Assembly (NCBI GenBank): GCA_016284295.1
Contig: JAEEOP010000041.1
Location: forward strand, 1-64,000
From: Methanomassiliicoccaceae archaeon
GTDB lineage: Archaea; Thermoplasmatota; Thermoplasmata; Methanomassiliicoccales; Methanomethylophilaceae
Direction of reading: 5' to 3'
Length of the DNA: 64,000 nucleotides
The notes below the pieces were generated by a model that had not been told where the DNA came from, made no database searches, and saw only the letters and a program-made list of their open reading frames with translations. This document shows, in pieces, positions 26,653 to 37,152 of this stretch. The position numbers and the translations under genes were made by a program. How positions within the stretch are numbered: the first letter of the stretch is position 1; each line of letters begins with the position of its first letter.

Positions 26653-29600
26653 ATGAACAAGACAATGGCCATCATGGCCGTAGCGCTGAGCGTCTTCACG
26701 GCGTTCTTCATCATTGGGATGGGGAGCGAACTGGAGGCCGAAGGGACCATCCAGGTCGACGGCGCATCATACAGCATCATAACCGATGCGGACACGGTCA
26801 GCTACACGGATGACAGCATCCCCGGCAAGAGGATCTACATAGACTCCCCGTCGGTGAAGGCGGATGCCTTCAAGGGCTGCACCACGATACAGTACGTCGT
26901 ATTCAGCGACAAGGTTAAGACGATAGGCGACAGCGCCTTCGAAGGCTGCAGCAAGCTGCTGTACGTCAAGATGACACAGGTCCAGTCCATAGGGGACTAT
27001 GCTTTCAAAGGGACCGGCATCATAAACAACAACATCTCCTCCGCTCTCACCTCCATAGGGAAGTACGCCTTCTCGGAGTGCAGCGGAATGTACAGCCCCA
27101 TCCTGTCCGGGACGGGAGTGACCGAACTGAAGGAAGGTGTCTTCAAGAACAGCGATGTGAAGATCGAGGACCTGAGGAACATAACGAAGATCGCAGGAGA
27201 CGCGTTCGAAGGCACCTCCCTGAAGGGACAGATCATCGGTGAGAAGCAGAAGGTGAAGCTCAACGGCATCCCTGAGATCACGCTCGGGGATTTCGACTTC
27301 AAGAACCTTGATGTAACTTCAACGAAGAACGTCCTCTACCTCGATTTCTGGGTGGAGCCCAACGTGATGCTCACCAAGACCGACACCAGCGGCACATCCG
27401 AATACCGCAGCGAGCTCTTCGTCTACAACACAGGAGACTACGCATGCCTGGTGCCCTACAACGAGGTGAACACTCACATCGATGCCAGGACCACGACACT
27501 CCATTTCCAAGACATCCTGGGCATGGATGACATAGTCCGCAAGAGCGGGGACGGCAAGCTGACGATGCCTGTTCCCAAGGTTGCGAGCGGCATGTTCAGC
27601 GCATGGTCCGTGGAGGGCCTGAACGGTAACGTCAAAGAGATAACGGAGGCACAATTCTGCGAGCTCGGGACGACGATAGAACCTATCGCATCCTTCGCGA
27701 CCAGAACGATAACCTACGACCACTCGCAGATCAAGGGCGTCACCGGACTGCCCTCCTCAACTACCTTCACCGTCGGGGACAGGTACGCCGAACTCGACGA
27801 CGTGGACGGATACGAGTTCTCCGGATGGAGGGTGGACGGCAAGTTCTACTCCGCCGGCAGTCTGATCGACACCTACTCGGACCACACCGCTGTCAGCGTT
27901 TGGGATGCACTGACATGCAAGGTCGAGATCATGGGTACGGACGGCAAGGTAACTGAGACGATCCAGGTGGAGAAGGGGTCCAGGCTGGACCTGTCAACCC
28001 TTGATTACGATGAGGCCGACGGCGAGGAGTTCATCGGATGGGCCCTCACCATGAACGGGCCGATGCTGGTGACCGATCCCCAGATCAACTCAGACCTCAA
28101 GCTCTATCCTCTCACGAAGGCCAGGCAGTCCTACACAGTCACCTTCGTCGACGACGGCAAGGTCCTGGGCACCCAGCAGTGCTACAAGGGAAAGCAGATC
28201 GCGATCGAACAGCAGAACCCTACCAAGGATGGGAAGATCTTCGAGAACTGGGTTCTGAGGGAGACCGGCACCAAGTACTTCCAGGGCGACAAACTGATGC
28301 TCAGCAAGGACATCGAGCTGGAGGCGGTCTGGAAGACCATCAAGGTCAGGTTGTACTATCACCTGGACCTGGTCGAGAGGTGCGAATACGATTGGGGGAC
28401 CATGGTCACCATCGGCAGCGAATCCGCCGTGAAGAGGGGATACGAACTGCTCGGATGGTCGCTGAACATGAACGGTGCCGTCGATTACCGCGACGGCGAG
28501 ACCGTGAGACTGACCGAGACCATGGAGCTCTACCCCTGCTGGGCGGAGCTCGGGAAGCTGAAGATCACCTGCCACGACTACAACGGCAAGATGACCGTCA
28601 AGGAGGTGGAGGAAGGCGATTCCTTCACGGTCCCTAAGCCCTCCGCCCGGGATCAGGGCGTGTTCCTCGGATGGTCGCTCGGGATGGACAGGCACGTGAA
28701 CTACACCCCGGGGGACTCCTTCGTCGTCTACAACGATGTGGACCTCTTCGAGGTGTGGGATATGGCCAGCAGCCACACGGTGGTCTGCCACGACCATGCC
28801 GGGGGCACCAGGACCGCGACCGTCGAGGACGGATCCACGTTCACCGTGCCGAGGTCCTCCGACCGCAGCGATGCGGTGTTCCTCGGTTGGGCCACCACAG
28901 CCTTGGGAGCAGTGACCTACCAGCCGGGAGACTACTTCAATGTCACATCCGACATGGACCTGTACGAGGTCTGGAAGATGGATAACAACTACAAAATCAC
29001 CATCCATGACCACGATAACATGACGACGGTGACCGAGGTCCCCAAGGGATCCAGGTTCACCGTCCCCAAACCGACCGAGATGACCGACGGGTTCCTCGGT
29101 TGGGCCACGACCTACGGCGGCACCGCCAGATACACCCCGGGAGATTCCTTCACGGTCACCGAGGACATGGACCTATACGAGGTGTGGAGCACCGTGACGA
29201 CGCTCTACGTCACCACGCACGACTACACAGGCAAGCAGACCATGACAGATGTGGAATCCGGAAAGAGGTTCACCGTCCCCAAGCCTGTCGCACGCGACCA
29301 GGCCACGTTCCTAGGATGGGCGACCTCCCCAGAGGGAACACCGATGTACACCCCGGGAGACTCATTTACCGTGACATCCGACATGGACCTCTACGAGGTA
29401 TGGAAGACCACCGACGTGTTCAGCGTCATACTCCACCGCTACGCCGGCGAGACGACCGTGTCCTCTGTCGAAGAGGGCAAGATGTTCACGGTCCCCAAGG
29501 GGTCCTCGAACTCGCAGGGGACCTTCCTCGGCTGGAGCCTGAAATCCGAAGGTACAGTGGACTACACGCCCGGCGACACCTTCGCCGTGACATCGGACAC

Positions 29601-31317
29601 ACACCTCTACGAGGTATGGAAGACATCCACCACCTACGACGTCATCCTCCATGATTACACCGGTAAGACCAAGGTGTCGATCGTCGGCAAGGACACCACG
29701 TTCACGGCACCGAGACCCTCCACCCGCGACGGATGGACGTTCTCCGGATGGGCCCTCACCTACAGCGGCTCCCCCGCTTACATGCCAGGTGACGCCATCA
29801 GAGTATCCTCGAACATGGACCTCTACGAGATCTGGTCGGACAGGTCGCAGCAAGTCGTAAGCCATGAGGTCACATGCCACGGATCCTCTGGCAAGACCTC
29901 CATCGCCAAAGTGACCGACAAGGGAACGTACACCGTACCGAAAGCCCTATCCGATTCCGAAGGCACCTTCCTCGGCTGGAGCCTCTCCAGGAACGGGACG
30001 GTCCAGTACACCCCTGGAGATTCCTTCACAGTGACCGAGGACACCGACCTATACGAGGTATGGGACACCACCGTCGAATACACGGTGACCGTCCACTACC
30101 ACACCGGCGAGTCCGAGTCGTCCAAGATAGTCTCCGGCTCTGCATACACTGTGCCTTCGGCATCCGCCCGCGACGGATACACCTTCATGGGCTGGTCCAC
30201 AAGACCCTCCGGATCTGCATCATACCTGCCTGGAGCACAGATTATCGTCGCCTCCGACATGGACCTCTACCAGGTCTGGACGCAGAAGCAGACGTTCTCC
30301 GTCACCGTCCACGACCAGAACGGTTCTACCTACAACGGATTCGTCGGAGAGTCATTGGACGTTCCGCTCCCGGCGATGACCAGGAACGGATACGACCACA
30401 TCGGCTGGACCACAGCGTACAACGGACAGACGGCACAGTACCCCGCACCCGGGACCGCTCAGACCACATCCTCCTGCAGCTTCTACCCTGTATGGAAGGA
30501 AAAGGAGACCGTGAGCATCATAGTCCACATGGCAGTCACCGACACCGTCAACCACACCGTGTACAAGGGAGACTCCCTGACGCTGCCGGCATCCTTCGGA
30601 AAGGTGTCCGGCAAGACCCATCTCGGCTGGACGCTGAGCCCTGACGGGACCGGCAGGTTCTTCTCGGCTGGATCGGCGATCCACCCCGAGGAGTCCATGG
30701 AGCTCTTTGTCTCCTGGTCCGAACCCGACATCATCAGGATCACCTTCATGAGCGACGGCACCCAGGTCTACTCGGTGAACGCATCCGCAGGCTCGACCTA
30801 CGACCTCTCCAAGGTCGGCACCCCCTCGAAGGAGGGATACGGGTTCCTCGGATGGAGCACCGAAGAGGGCTCCGCCAGGGTCGCCTACGATGAGAACGAC
30901 ACCATAGCGGCCACGGAGAGCATCACGCTCCATGCGGTCTGGGAGAAGCTGGTCGAGGTCACCTACCACAACGACGGGAAGACCGAGACCGAGTACTACG
31001 AGGCAGGCTCAGAAGTGACCCTCAGGAATCTCAGCAAGGACGGATACAGGTTCAAAGGCTGGTCCGCCACCACCGCCGGCCAGGCGCTTGAGAGCCCCCT
31101 GACGGTCTACAGGAACGTGGACCTTTTCGCGATCTGGGAGAAGGAGGAGCAGTCGTCACCGTCGGATGGGATCACTGTCATCGATGGCAAAAACACCAAT
31201 AAGGTCACCGAGAACACAGGGTCCGGTGGACCCATGGATTCCGGCACCATCGCGATTGCTGTTGCAGTCATCGCCGGAGTGATGCTGGCGCTCCTGTTCG
31301 TGGTGAGGAGGGCGTGA
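26653..31317 (+). CDS. Giant cell-surface protein with BspA-like LRRs and about 16 Listeria-Bacteroides repeats
   Basis: The protein is about 1554 aa. MNKTMAIMAVALSVFTAFFIIGMGSELEAEG is a signal peptide. Residues 45-200 are BspA-type leucine-rich repeats (AFKGCTTIQYVVFSDKVKTIGDSAFEGC). From about residue 370 on there are some 16 InlB B-repeat/Flg_new units, each with a core such as FLGWATTYGGTARYTPGDSFTVTEDMDLYEVW. The C-terminus IAIAVAVIAGVMLALLFVVRRA is a membrane anchor. The protein would extend from the cell surface and may mediate adhesion in a gut-like habitat. ATG 26653 follows GGTGATGAAA; ATGs at 26635 and 26647 are alternatives. Confidence 0.9.
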   Translation: MNKTMAIMAVALSVFTAFFIIGMGSELEAEGTIQVDGASYSIITDADTVSYTDDSIPGKRIYIDSPSVKADAFKGCTTIQYVVFSDKVKTIGDSAFEGCSKLLYVKMTQVQSIGDYAFKGTGIINNNISSALTSIGKYAFSECSGMYSPILSGTGVTELKEGVFKNSDVKIEDLRNITKIAGDAFEGTSLKGQIIGEKQKVKLNGIPEITLGDFDFKNLDVTSTKNVLYLDFWVEPNVMLTKTDTSGTSEYRSELFVYNTGDYACLVPYNEVNTHIDARTTTLHFQDILGMDDIVRKSGDGKLTMPVPKVASGMFSAWSVEGLNGNVKEITEAQFCELGTTIEPIASFATRTITYDHSQIKGVTGLPSSTTFTVGDRYAELDDVDGYEFSGWRVDGKFYSAGSLIDTYSDHTAVSVWDALTCKVEIMGTDGKVTETIQVEKGSRLDLSTLDYDEADGEEFIGWALTMNGPMLVTDPQINSDLKLYPLTKARQSYTVTFVDDGKVLGTQQCYKGKQIAIEQQNPTKDGKIFENWVLRETGTKYFQGDKLMLSKDIELEAVWKTIKVRLYYHLDLVERCEYDWGTMVTIGSESAVKRGYELLGWSLNMNGAVDYRDGETVRLTETMELYPCWAELGKLKITCHDYNGKMTVKEVEEGDSFTVPKPSARDQGVFLGWSLGMDRHVNYTPGDSFVVYNDVDLFEVWDMASSHTVVCHDHAGGTRTATVEDGSTFTVPRSSDRSDAVFLGWATTALGAVTYQPGDYFNVTSDMDLYEVWKMDNNYKITIHDHDNMTTVTEVPKGSRFTVPKPTEMTDGFLGWATTYGGTARYTPGDSFTVTEDMDLYEVWSTVTTLYVTTHDYTGKQTMTDVESGKRFTVPKPVARDQATFLGWATSPEGTPMYTPGDSFTVTSDMDLYEVWKTTDVFSVILHRYAGETTVSSVEEGKMFTVPKGSSNSQGTFLGWSLKSEGTVDYTPGDTFAVTSDTHLYEVWKTSTTYDVILHDYTGKTKVSIVGKDTTFTAPRPSTRDGWTFSGWALTYSGSPAYMPGDAIRVSSNMDLYEIWSDRSQQVVSHEVTCHGSSGKTSIAKVTDKGTYTVPKALSDSEGTFLGWSLSRNGTVQYTPGDSFTVTEDTDLYEVWDTTVEYTVTVHYHTGESESSKIVSGSAYTVPSASARDGYTFMGWSTRPSGSASYLPGAQIIVASDMDLYQVWTQKQTFSVTVHDQNGSTYNGFVGESLDVPLPAMTRNGYDHIGWTTAYNGQTAQYPAPGTAQTTSSCSFYPVWKEKETVSIIVHMAVTDTVNHTVYKGDSLTLPASFGKVSGKTHLGWTLSPDGTGRFFSAGSAIHPEESMELFVSWSEPDIIRITFMSDGTQVYSVNASAGSTYDLSKVGTPSKEGYGFLGWSTEEGSARVAYDENDTIAATESITLHAVWEKLVEVTYHNDGKTETEYYEAGSEVTLRNLSKDGYRFKGWSATTAGQALESPLTVYRNVDLFAIWEKEEQSSPSDGITVIDGKNTNKVTENTGSGGPMDSGTIAIAVAVIAGVMLALLFVVRRA

Positions 31318-31488
31318 AGAGAGGGTGAAGAAAGCGGATGCGCGGGGGCGACCTCGCCATCCGCCCAAACGGCCGCAACCTGCGTTCCGAGGTCCCAAGG
31401 CGGCCGTCATACCTCCTACCAGACCGCCGTTCCGGCAGCCCCCCGACTAAAATATATAAGGGACTCGGCCTAGGGAGGCCCGATCAAG

Positions 31489-33420
31489 ATGTCCACAATC
31501 AGACTGGGTAAGAACCACCTCAGATGGTGTTACGAATGCAACCTGCCTATCCTCGAGAAGGAGGAGTGCCCGGTCTGCGGAAGACCCACCGAAGAGGTCG
31601 TTCTCACGCCTCCTGGAGACTCCAGGCCCGCATTCAAGCACGACATCGACCTTCTCCGCGAGACCCTGGACCACGACTACGGCCCGGGCGCCGGAATGGC
31701 GGTCATACCGGACGACCACATCGTCATCCTCAGCAAGGCACCGTCCCTCGACAGGATGGACGAGGTCGTCATCGACGGAGCGGTCATCGCATCGTTCAGA
31801 TACGACATGGGTTCCGGCTGGAAGTTCGTCGCCAGGATGCAGGGCGCGTACCGCATCGGGAAATGCTTCTCGAAGGGATACGTCGTGTGCCACCCAGATG
31901 CGATACCTTTCATCAGAGAGAGCAAGAACCTCATGGCCCCAGGCGTCATCGATGCCGACCCTGACATAAAGTTCGGCGACGAGATCATAATCGTCACGGC
32001 CGATAGAGAGGTCATCGCCACCGGTATGGCCAAGATGACCGGGCCGGAGATGGTGGAGTCCACCAGAGGGGTCGCGGTGAGGACCAGGTGGTACAGGCCC
32101 GAGGAGTTCAGGGACCTGACTCCCAAGAAGAACTCCTGGGACGAGGCCGTCAAGGCCAACGAGGGGGTCATCAAGAGGAGGGTCGACGAGGCCGTCGGAT
32201 TCATCCACAAGACCATCGAGAAGAACAACCTCCCCGCCATCGTATCGTTCTCGGGAGGAAAAGACAGCCTCGCATCGTTGCTGCTCACCCTGGACGCAGG
32301 GCTGAAGCTCCCCATCCTCTTCGTGGACACCGGACTGGAGTTCGACGAGACCGTGGAGCACGTCCACGACGTCTGCCAGAGGCACGGATTACAACTCATC
32401 TAGGAGAAAGCACCCACTGACGCCTTCTTCGGCAACCTGGTCTACTTCGGGCCGCCTGCAAAGGATTACAGGTGGTGCTGCAAGACCAACAAGCTCGGAC
32501 CAACCGTCGGAGCGATCAACAAGAACTTCCCCGACGGAGTTCTCTCATTCATCGGACAGAGGAAGTACGAGTCCGAGCAGAGGAACTCCAAGCCCAGAGT
32601 GTGGAGGAACCCCTGGACCCCCGGACAGGTAGGGGCGTCGCCAATCCAGAACTGGTGCGCAATGCACGTCTGGATGTACATCTTCTACAAGAAGGAGCCC
32701 TACAACGTATGGTACACCAGAGGGCTGGACAGGATCGGATGCTTCCTGTGCCCCGCATCAGACCTCGCCGAGTTCGACGTCGTCGCCGGCAACAGCAAGA
32801 GGTGGGGGCAGTGGAACGAGTACCTGGAGAAGTACATGGCCGACCGCGGACTCCCCAAGGAGTGGAAGGAGTACGGCCTCTGGAGATGGAAGGATGCGCC
32901 CAAATCCATCAGGGAGGAGGTGCAGAGGGTCTCCGGCAAGGAGGTGTCCGAACTGACGAAGCAGACCAAAGCGCCGGAGAAGGGCCCGCTGACGATCAAG
33001 GTCCAGGAGGGATACTCCCCCTGCGTCGTGGGATACAGCATCGAGGCGGCCCTGTCCAGACCGATAGACCTGGAGAAGGTCAGGCCGTTCTGCCATGCGA
33101 TCACATGGATCGTCCCCGACAAGATCGAGGGCGACTTCATCGAACTCGGAGGCGCCACGCTGTACGCCGAGGGATCGATCATCAGCAAATCAGGATCGGA
33201 ACTAGATGCGAGAAGGACGATCGACCACATCTTCCAGCTGATAATGCGTGCGGAGCAGTGCGTCGGATGCGGGCTGTGCGCAGCCAGATGCAGGCCGGGG
33301 GCCCTCTACATGAAGGACGGAAAGGTCCACATCCACGAGGACGACTGCATATTCTGCAGGGAATGCTTCGGACCCTGCCCGTCGGTGAACTTCGCAAGGG
33401 GCGACGAGTTCGAGCAGTGA
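31489..33420 (+). CDS. PAPS reductase-family protein with internal TAG (candidate pyrrolysine)
   Basis: The frame from 31489 stops at TAG 32401-32403, but the same frame continues to 33420 with clear family sequence on both sides: HGLQLI-TAG-EKAPTDAFFGNLVYFGPPAKDYRWCCKTNKLGP. The whole gene has 643 sense codons, the amber being codon 305. Domains in order are an N-terminal zinc ribbon (CYECNLPILEKEECPVCG), a PUA-like region, a PP-loop (FSGGKDSLASLLL) with the PAPS-reductase cysteines CCKTNKLGP and CFLCPASD, and a C-terminal two-cluster ferredoxin domain (CVGCGLCAARCRPG, CIFCRECFGPCPS). The exact reaction is unknown; archaeal relatives are thought to act in sulfur or tRNA chemistry. A TATA (AATATATAAG) and GGGAGG precede the ATG. 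Confidence 0.82.
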
Positions 33421-33426
33421 AGGGCC

Positions 33427-34962
33427 ATGAAGCTCATAGCCCGCCACTCCGATGTGACCGTATCCGAGATGGCGGTCATCCTGAACAGCGACGACGCCCT
33501 CAAGCTCGGAGTCGATCATACCGACAGGGTGCGCGTCACGGGTGATTCGTCGACCATATGTGCCGTGGTCATAACCGATTCGATCGTGGAACCGGGGAAG
33601 GCTATCTTCCCGTCGCAGATCATGGAGAGATGCGGCATCGAGGACGGGGAGGAGTTCCTCATCGAATACAGCCCCATGCCCGAGTCGGTGAGGTCGATAC
33701 GCAGCAAGATCAACGGCAGGAAGCTGAACGGACAGGAGATCCGCTCCATCGTAAAGGACATCCTGGACGGCGGACTGTCCAGCAAGGAGATACTGTCGTT
33801 CGTGTCCGCGTTCAACGTGAACAACGCAGATCTGGAGGAGGTCGCCGACCTCACAAGGGCGATGGCAGATACCGGCAGCATGGTCGACTTCGGTTCCGAG
33901 AGGATACTCGACTTCCACAGCCTCGGAGGCATCCCCGGGAACAAGATCACACCGATCGTCGTGTCCATAGTGGCATCGCAATCGCTCATCATCCCCAAGC
34001 TGTCGTCCCGCGCCATCAGCAGCGCCTGCGGGACATCCGATTTCGTGGACACGTTCTGCGATGTCGAACTCGACACCGAATCCCTCAGGGCGGCGGTGAA
34101 GAAGACGGGAGGGGTGTTCGCCTGCGGGAACGATGATTATGCACCAGTCGGGAGCATCATCATCGATGCGGAGCGCCCCATGGGCATAGACCCCAGGCCG
34201 ATGATGCTCGCCTCGATAATGAGCAAGAAGGTGGCCCTGGGAACAACACATCTGCTGATAGACATCCCCATGGGCAAAGGAGCGAAGATCCCCGACATGG
34301 AGACCGCGGAGGGATTCGCGAAGGACCTGATCGGACTCGGAAGGATCCTCGGAGTGCGCATAGAATGCGCCGTCACCTACGCCGACCAGCCCCTCGGGCA
34401 CATGATCGGCCCCACTCTGGAAGCGAAGGAGTGCATCTCCATGCTGGAGACCGGGGACACCGAGTGCGCCGTCCTGGATAAGGCCTGCGGAATGGCCGGG
34501 ATCATCCTTGAGATGGCCGGCATGGAGAACGGAAGAGCGAGGGCCGAGGGGGCCATCACCTCCGGAAGGGCCCATGAGAAGTTCCTCCAGATAGTCGAGG
34601 CGCAGAACGGCAGCCATGATCTCAAATCGAACGACCTCTCCCCGGGATCGTTCGTCAAGGATGTGCATGCCAAGAGGGACGGGTTCGTCCAATACATAGA
34701 CAACGCCAGCATGGTCGCCATCGCCAAGGGAGCAGGCGCCCCCGAGGACCTGGGCGCCGGGATCGAGATACTTCACGAGAAGGGCGACAGGGTGAAGGAA
34801 GGGGATGTCCTGTTCAGGATCTATGCCGAGAACCAGGCCAAACTGGACAGGTCCGTGGAATCCGCAAGGTCCCGCCGTCCGATGCTGGTGACCAAGGATC
34901 CAGTGGATACAGCACCCCAATGCATGATACTGAAGAGGATATACGAGAGGTCCGAACAGTAA
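33427..34962 (+). CDS. deoA: AMP phosphorylase (archaeal thymidine phosphorylase family)
   Basis: The protein is 511 aa, the length of archaeal AMP phosphorylases, which carry an extra N-terminal domain of about 80 residues. The phosphate-binding region reads FHSLGGIPGNKITPIVVSI, and the substrate loop contains SSRAISSACGTSDFVDTF and FACGNDDYAPVGSIII. The enzyme splits NMPs with phosphate to ribose-1,5-bisphosphate and base in the archaeal pentose bisphosphate pathway. It starts 6 bp after the PAPS-reductase-like gene. No Rubisco or ribose-1,5-bisphosphate isomerase is in the window. Confidence 0.9.
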   Translation: MKLIARHSDVTVSEMAVILNSDDALKLGVDHTDRVRVTGDSSTICAVVITDSIVEPGKAIFPSQIMERCGIEDGEEFLIEYSPMPESVRSIRSKINGRKLNGQEIRSIVKDILDGGLSSKEILSFVSAFNVNNADLEEVADLTRAMADTGSMVDFGSERILDFHSLGGIPGNKITPIVVSIVASQSLIIPKLSSRAISSACGTSDFVDTFCDVELDTESLRAAVKKTGGVFACGNDDYAPVGSIIIDAERPMGIDPRPMMLASIMSKKVALGTTHLLIDIPMGKGAKIPDMETAEGFAKDLIGLGRILGVRIECAVTYADQPLGHMIGPTLEAKECISMLETGDTECAVLDKACGMAGIILEMAGMENGRARAEGAITSGRAHEKFLQIVEAQNGSHDLKSNDLSPGSFVKDVHAKRDGFVQYIDNASMVAIAKGAGAPEDLGAGIEILHEKGDRVKEGDVLFRIYAENQAKLDRSVESARSRRPMLVTKDPVDTAPQCMILKRIYERSEQ

Positions 34963-34997
34963 TCAACGTTTTTATGCGGTACTCATATACCGAGAGC

Positions 34998-35672
34998 ATG
35001 AAGGTGGACCCTAACGATCTGGCAGCGGCGATGGAGCACGATCCAGCTCTCATCGACGAGAACGATGCGCTGAAGTACCATGCGGGCCTGCTGGCCGTCA
35101 CCATGTACAGGGAGAGCCACGAGCTCTGGCTGAAAGGCGAGTACGAGAAGGCCAGGGAGATCAATTTCGAGGCCCACAAGATCACCGGATGCGACATCCA
35201 CCCCGGAGCCACCATCGGCAAGAGATTCTTCATAGACCACGCCACCGGCGTAGTGATCGGGGAGACGACCATCATCGGCGACGACGTCTGCCTCTACCAG
35301 GGAGTGACCTTGGGAGGAGTGTCCACCAGCAAGGGCAAGAGGCATCCCACCCTGAGGAACCACATCGTGGTAGGATGCAACGCATCCATTCTCGGCAACA
35401 TCACCATCGGCAACAACGTCCGTGTAGGTGCAGGATCGGTAGTCCTGAAGGACGTCCCCGACGACTGCACCGTCGTAGGAGTGCCGGGAAGGGTGGTCAG
35501 ATACAAGGGCCTGAAGGTCCAATGCGAGCTGAACCACTGCGACCTCCCCGACCCCGAGGAGGACGAGATCTCAAAGCTCCGCTCGGAGATCGAGATGCTG
35601 AAGAGAGAGATCGAGGAGCTCAAGAAGAGGCGATCCCGACACCCTGCATCCCTCCACAGGATCCATGCCTGA
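34998..35672 (+). CDS. cysE: Serine O-acetyltransferase
   Basis: The protein is 224 aa from the ATG at 34998. The left-handed beta-helix is clear: GCDIHPGATIGKRFFIDHATGVVIGETTIIGDDVCLYQGVTLGG, then RHPTLRNHIVVGCNASILGNITIGNNVRVGAGSVV, with the catalytic histidines at IDHATG and KRHPT. It makes O-acetylserine for cysteine synthesis. The C-terminus ends in a coiled coil (EISKLRSEIEMLKREIEELKKRR), unusual for the family. The start is chosen because TTTTTATGC lies about 25 bp upstream. The next gene is cysS. Confidence 0.9.
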   Translation: MKVDPNDLAAAMEHDPALIDENDALKYHAGLLAVTMYRESHELWLKGEYEKAREINFEAHKITGCDIHPGATIGKRFFIDHATGVVIGETTIIGDDVCLYQGVTLGGVSTSKGKRHPTLRNHIVVGCNASILGNITIGNNVRVGAGSVVLKDVPDDCTVVGVPGRVVRYKGLKVQCELNHCDLPDPEEDEISKLRSEIEMLKREIEELKKRRSRHPASLHRIHA

Positions 35673-35724
35673 CGGCACCCAAGATAGATTTTATAATCGG
35701 GGCTGGATACGACACATCGATCAG

Positions 35725-37152
35725 ATGTCATTGATGATCCATAACACACTGACGAACTCCAAGGAGGAGTTCAGGACCATAGAGCCGGGCAAAGTCAAGA
35801 TGTACGTATGCGGTGTCACCGTCTACGACGACATACACATGGGGCACGCCAGATGCATGATCGTGTTCGACACCGTCGTCCGCTACCTCAGATACCTGGG
35901 CTATCAGGTCACCCACGTCACCAACTTCACCGACGTGGACGACAAGATCATCAACAAGGCGGCGGCCGAGGGAATTGACCCCTTGGAGCTGTCCGCAAGG
36001 TACATCGACAGATACTTCGAAGATTCATCGAAACTGGGAATCAACAGGGCGGACATCTACCCCAAGGCCAGCGAGTGCATCGGGGACATCATCGCCATGG
36101 TCCAGAAGATCATCGACAACGGATTCGGATACGTCACCAGCGACGGCAGCGTGTACTTCTCCATCGATAAGGTACAGAACTACGGAAGACTGGTCAAATC
36201 GAAGCTCGAGGACATGTCCTCCTCCGGAAGGGTCCAGATGGACGAGGAGAAGAGGAACCCCATGGACTTCGCAGTATGGAAAGCAGCAAAGCCCGGAGAG
36301 TGCTCCTGGGATTCGCCCTGGGGAAAGGGAAGGCCGGGATGGCACATCGAGTGCTCCGCCATGATCGACAGGTACCTCGGAGAGCAGATCGACATCCACG
36401 GCGGAGGGAACGACCTCATATTCCCGCATCACGAGAACGAGATTCTCCAGACGGAGGCTGTCACAGGAAAGCCGCTTGCCAACTACTGGATGCACAACGG
36501 TATGCTGCAGGTCAAGGGACACGGCATGACGAAGGAGGAGAAGATGTCCAAGTCCCTGGGCAACTTCTTCACCGTGAAGGACGTGGCCGCGAAGTACGAC
36601 CCCCAGACCATCAGGTTCTACTTCCTCAACACCCACTACATGAGCCCCCTCCTGTACGGGGAGGACATGCTCGAGGAGGCCAAAGCCGCAGACTCCAGGA
36701 TCATCAACTGCTACAAGGACCTCAAATCCTATGTTAAGAACGCCCCCGAGGGCGATGTGGATACCAACGACTGCTGCGACCTCATAGAATCGTACAGGCA
36801 GGCCTTCAGGGACGCGATGGACGACGACTTCAACACCCGCCAGGCGATTGAGGTCATCTTCCAGATGGTCAGGGCCCTCAACAAGGCCATGAACGAGAGG
36901 ACCCTCTGCAAGAAGTCCGCTCAGAAGCACCTCGACCTCCTGGACGAGTTCAACGGCATACTCAACATTATCCCCGAGGAGGAGAGCGACGACGGCACAC
37001 TGGACGATGTCATGTCCATCCTCATAGACCTCCGTGCGGAGCTGAGGAAGAACAAGATGTACGACCTCGCCGACATGATCCGCGACAGGCTGAAGGAGGC
37101 CGGAGTCGTGCTCGAGGACTCCAAGGACGGGGCAAAATGGAAGAAGCTCTGA
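35725..37152 (+). CDS. cysS: Cysteinyl-tRNA synthetase
   Basis: The protein is about 475 aa. It contains the zinc-binding start [19 protein letters not shown] (HIGH motif HMGH), the editing-free GWHIECSAM region, [15 protein letters not shown] with zinc ligands, and [10 protein letters not shown]. It charges tRNA-Cys. The ATG at 35725 follows a TATA box (TTTTATAATC) about 30 bp upstream. Its position next to cysE links cysteine synthesis and use. Confidence 0.95.
   Translation: MSLMIHNTLTNSKEEFRTIEPGKVKMYVCGVTVYDDIHMGHARCMIVFDTVVRYLRYLGYQVTHVTNFTDVDDKIINKAAAEGIDPLELSARYIDRYFEDSSKLGINRADIYPKASECIGDIIAMVQKIIDNGFGYVTSDGSVYFSIDKVQNYGRLVKSKLEDMSSSGRVQMDEEKRNPMDFAVWKAAKPGECSWDSPWGKGRPGWHIECSAMIDRYLGEQIDIHGGGNDLIFPHHENEILQTEAVTGKPLANYWMHNGMLQVKGHGMTKEEKMSKSLGNFFTVKDVAAKYDPQTIRFYFLNTHYMSPLLYGEDMLEEAKAADSRIINCYKDLKSYVKNAPEGDVDTNDCCDLIESYRQAFRDAMDDDFNTRQAIEVIFQMVRALNKAMNERTLCKKSAQKHLDLLDEFNGILNIIPEEESDDGTLDDVMSILIDLRAELRKNKMYDLADMIRDRLKEAGVVLEDSKDGAKWKKL

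Noticed and set aside
27319-30969. Minus-strand and other-frame ORFs over the giant surface protein
   Set aside because: They mirror the repeat periodicity of the real gene and have no independent coding signature.
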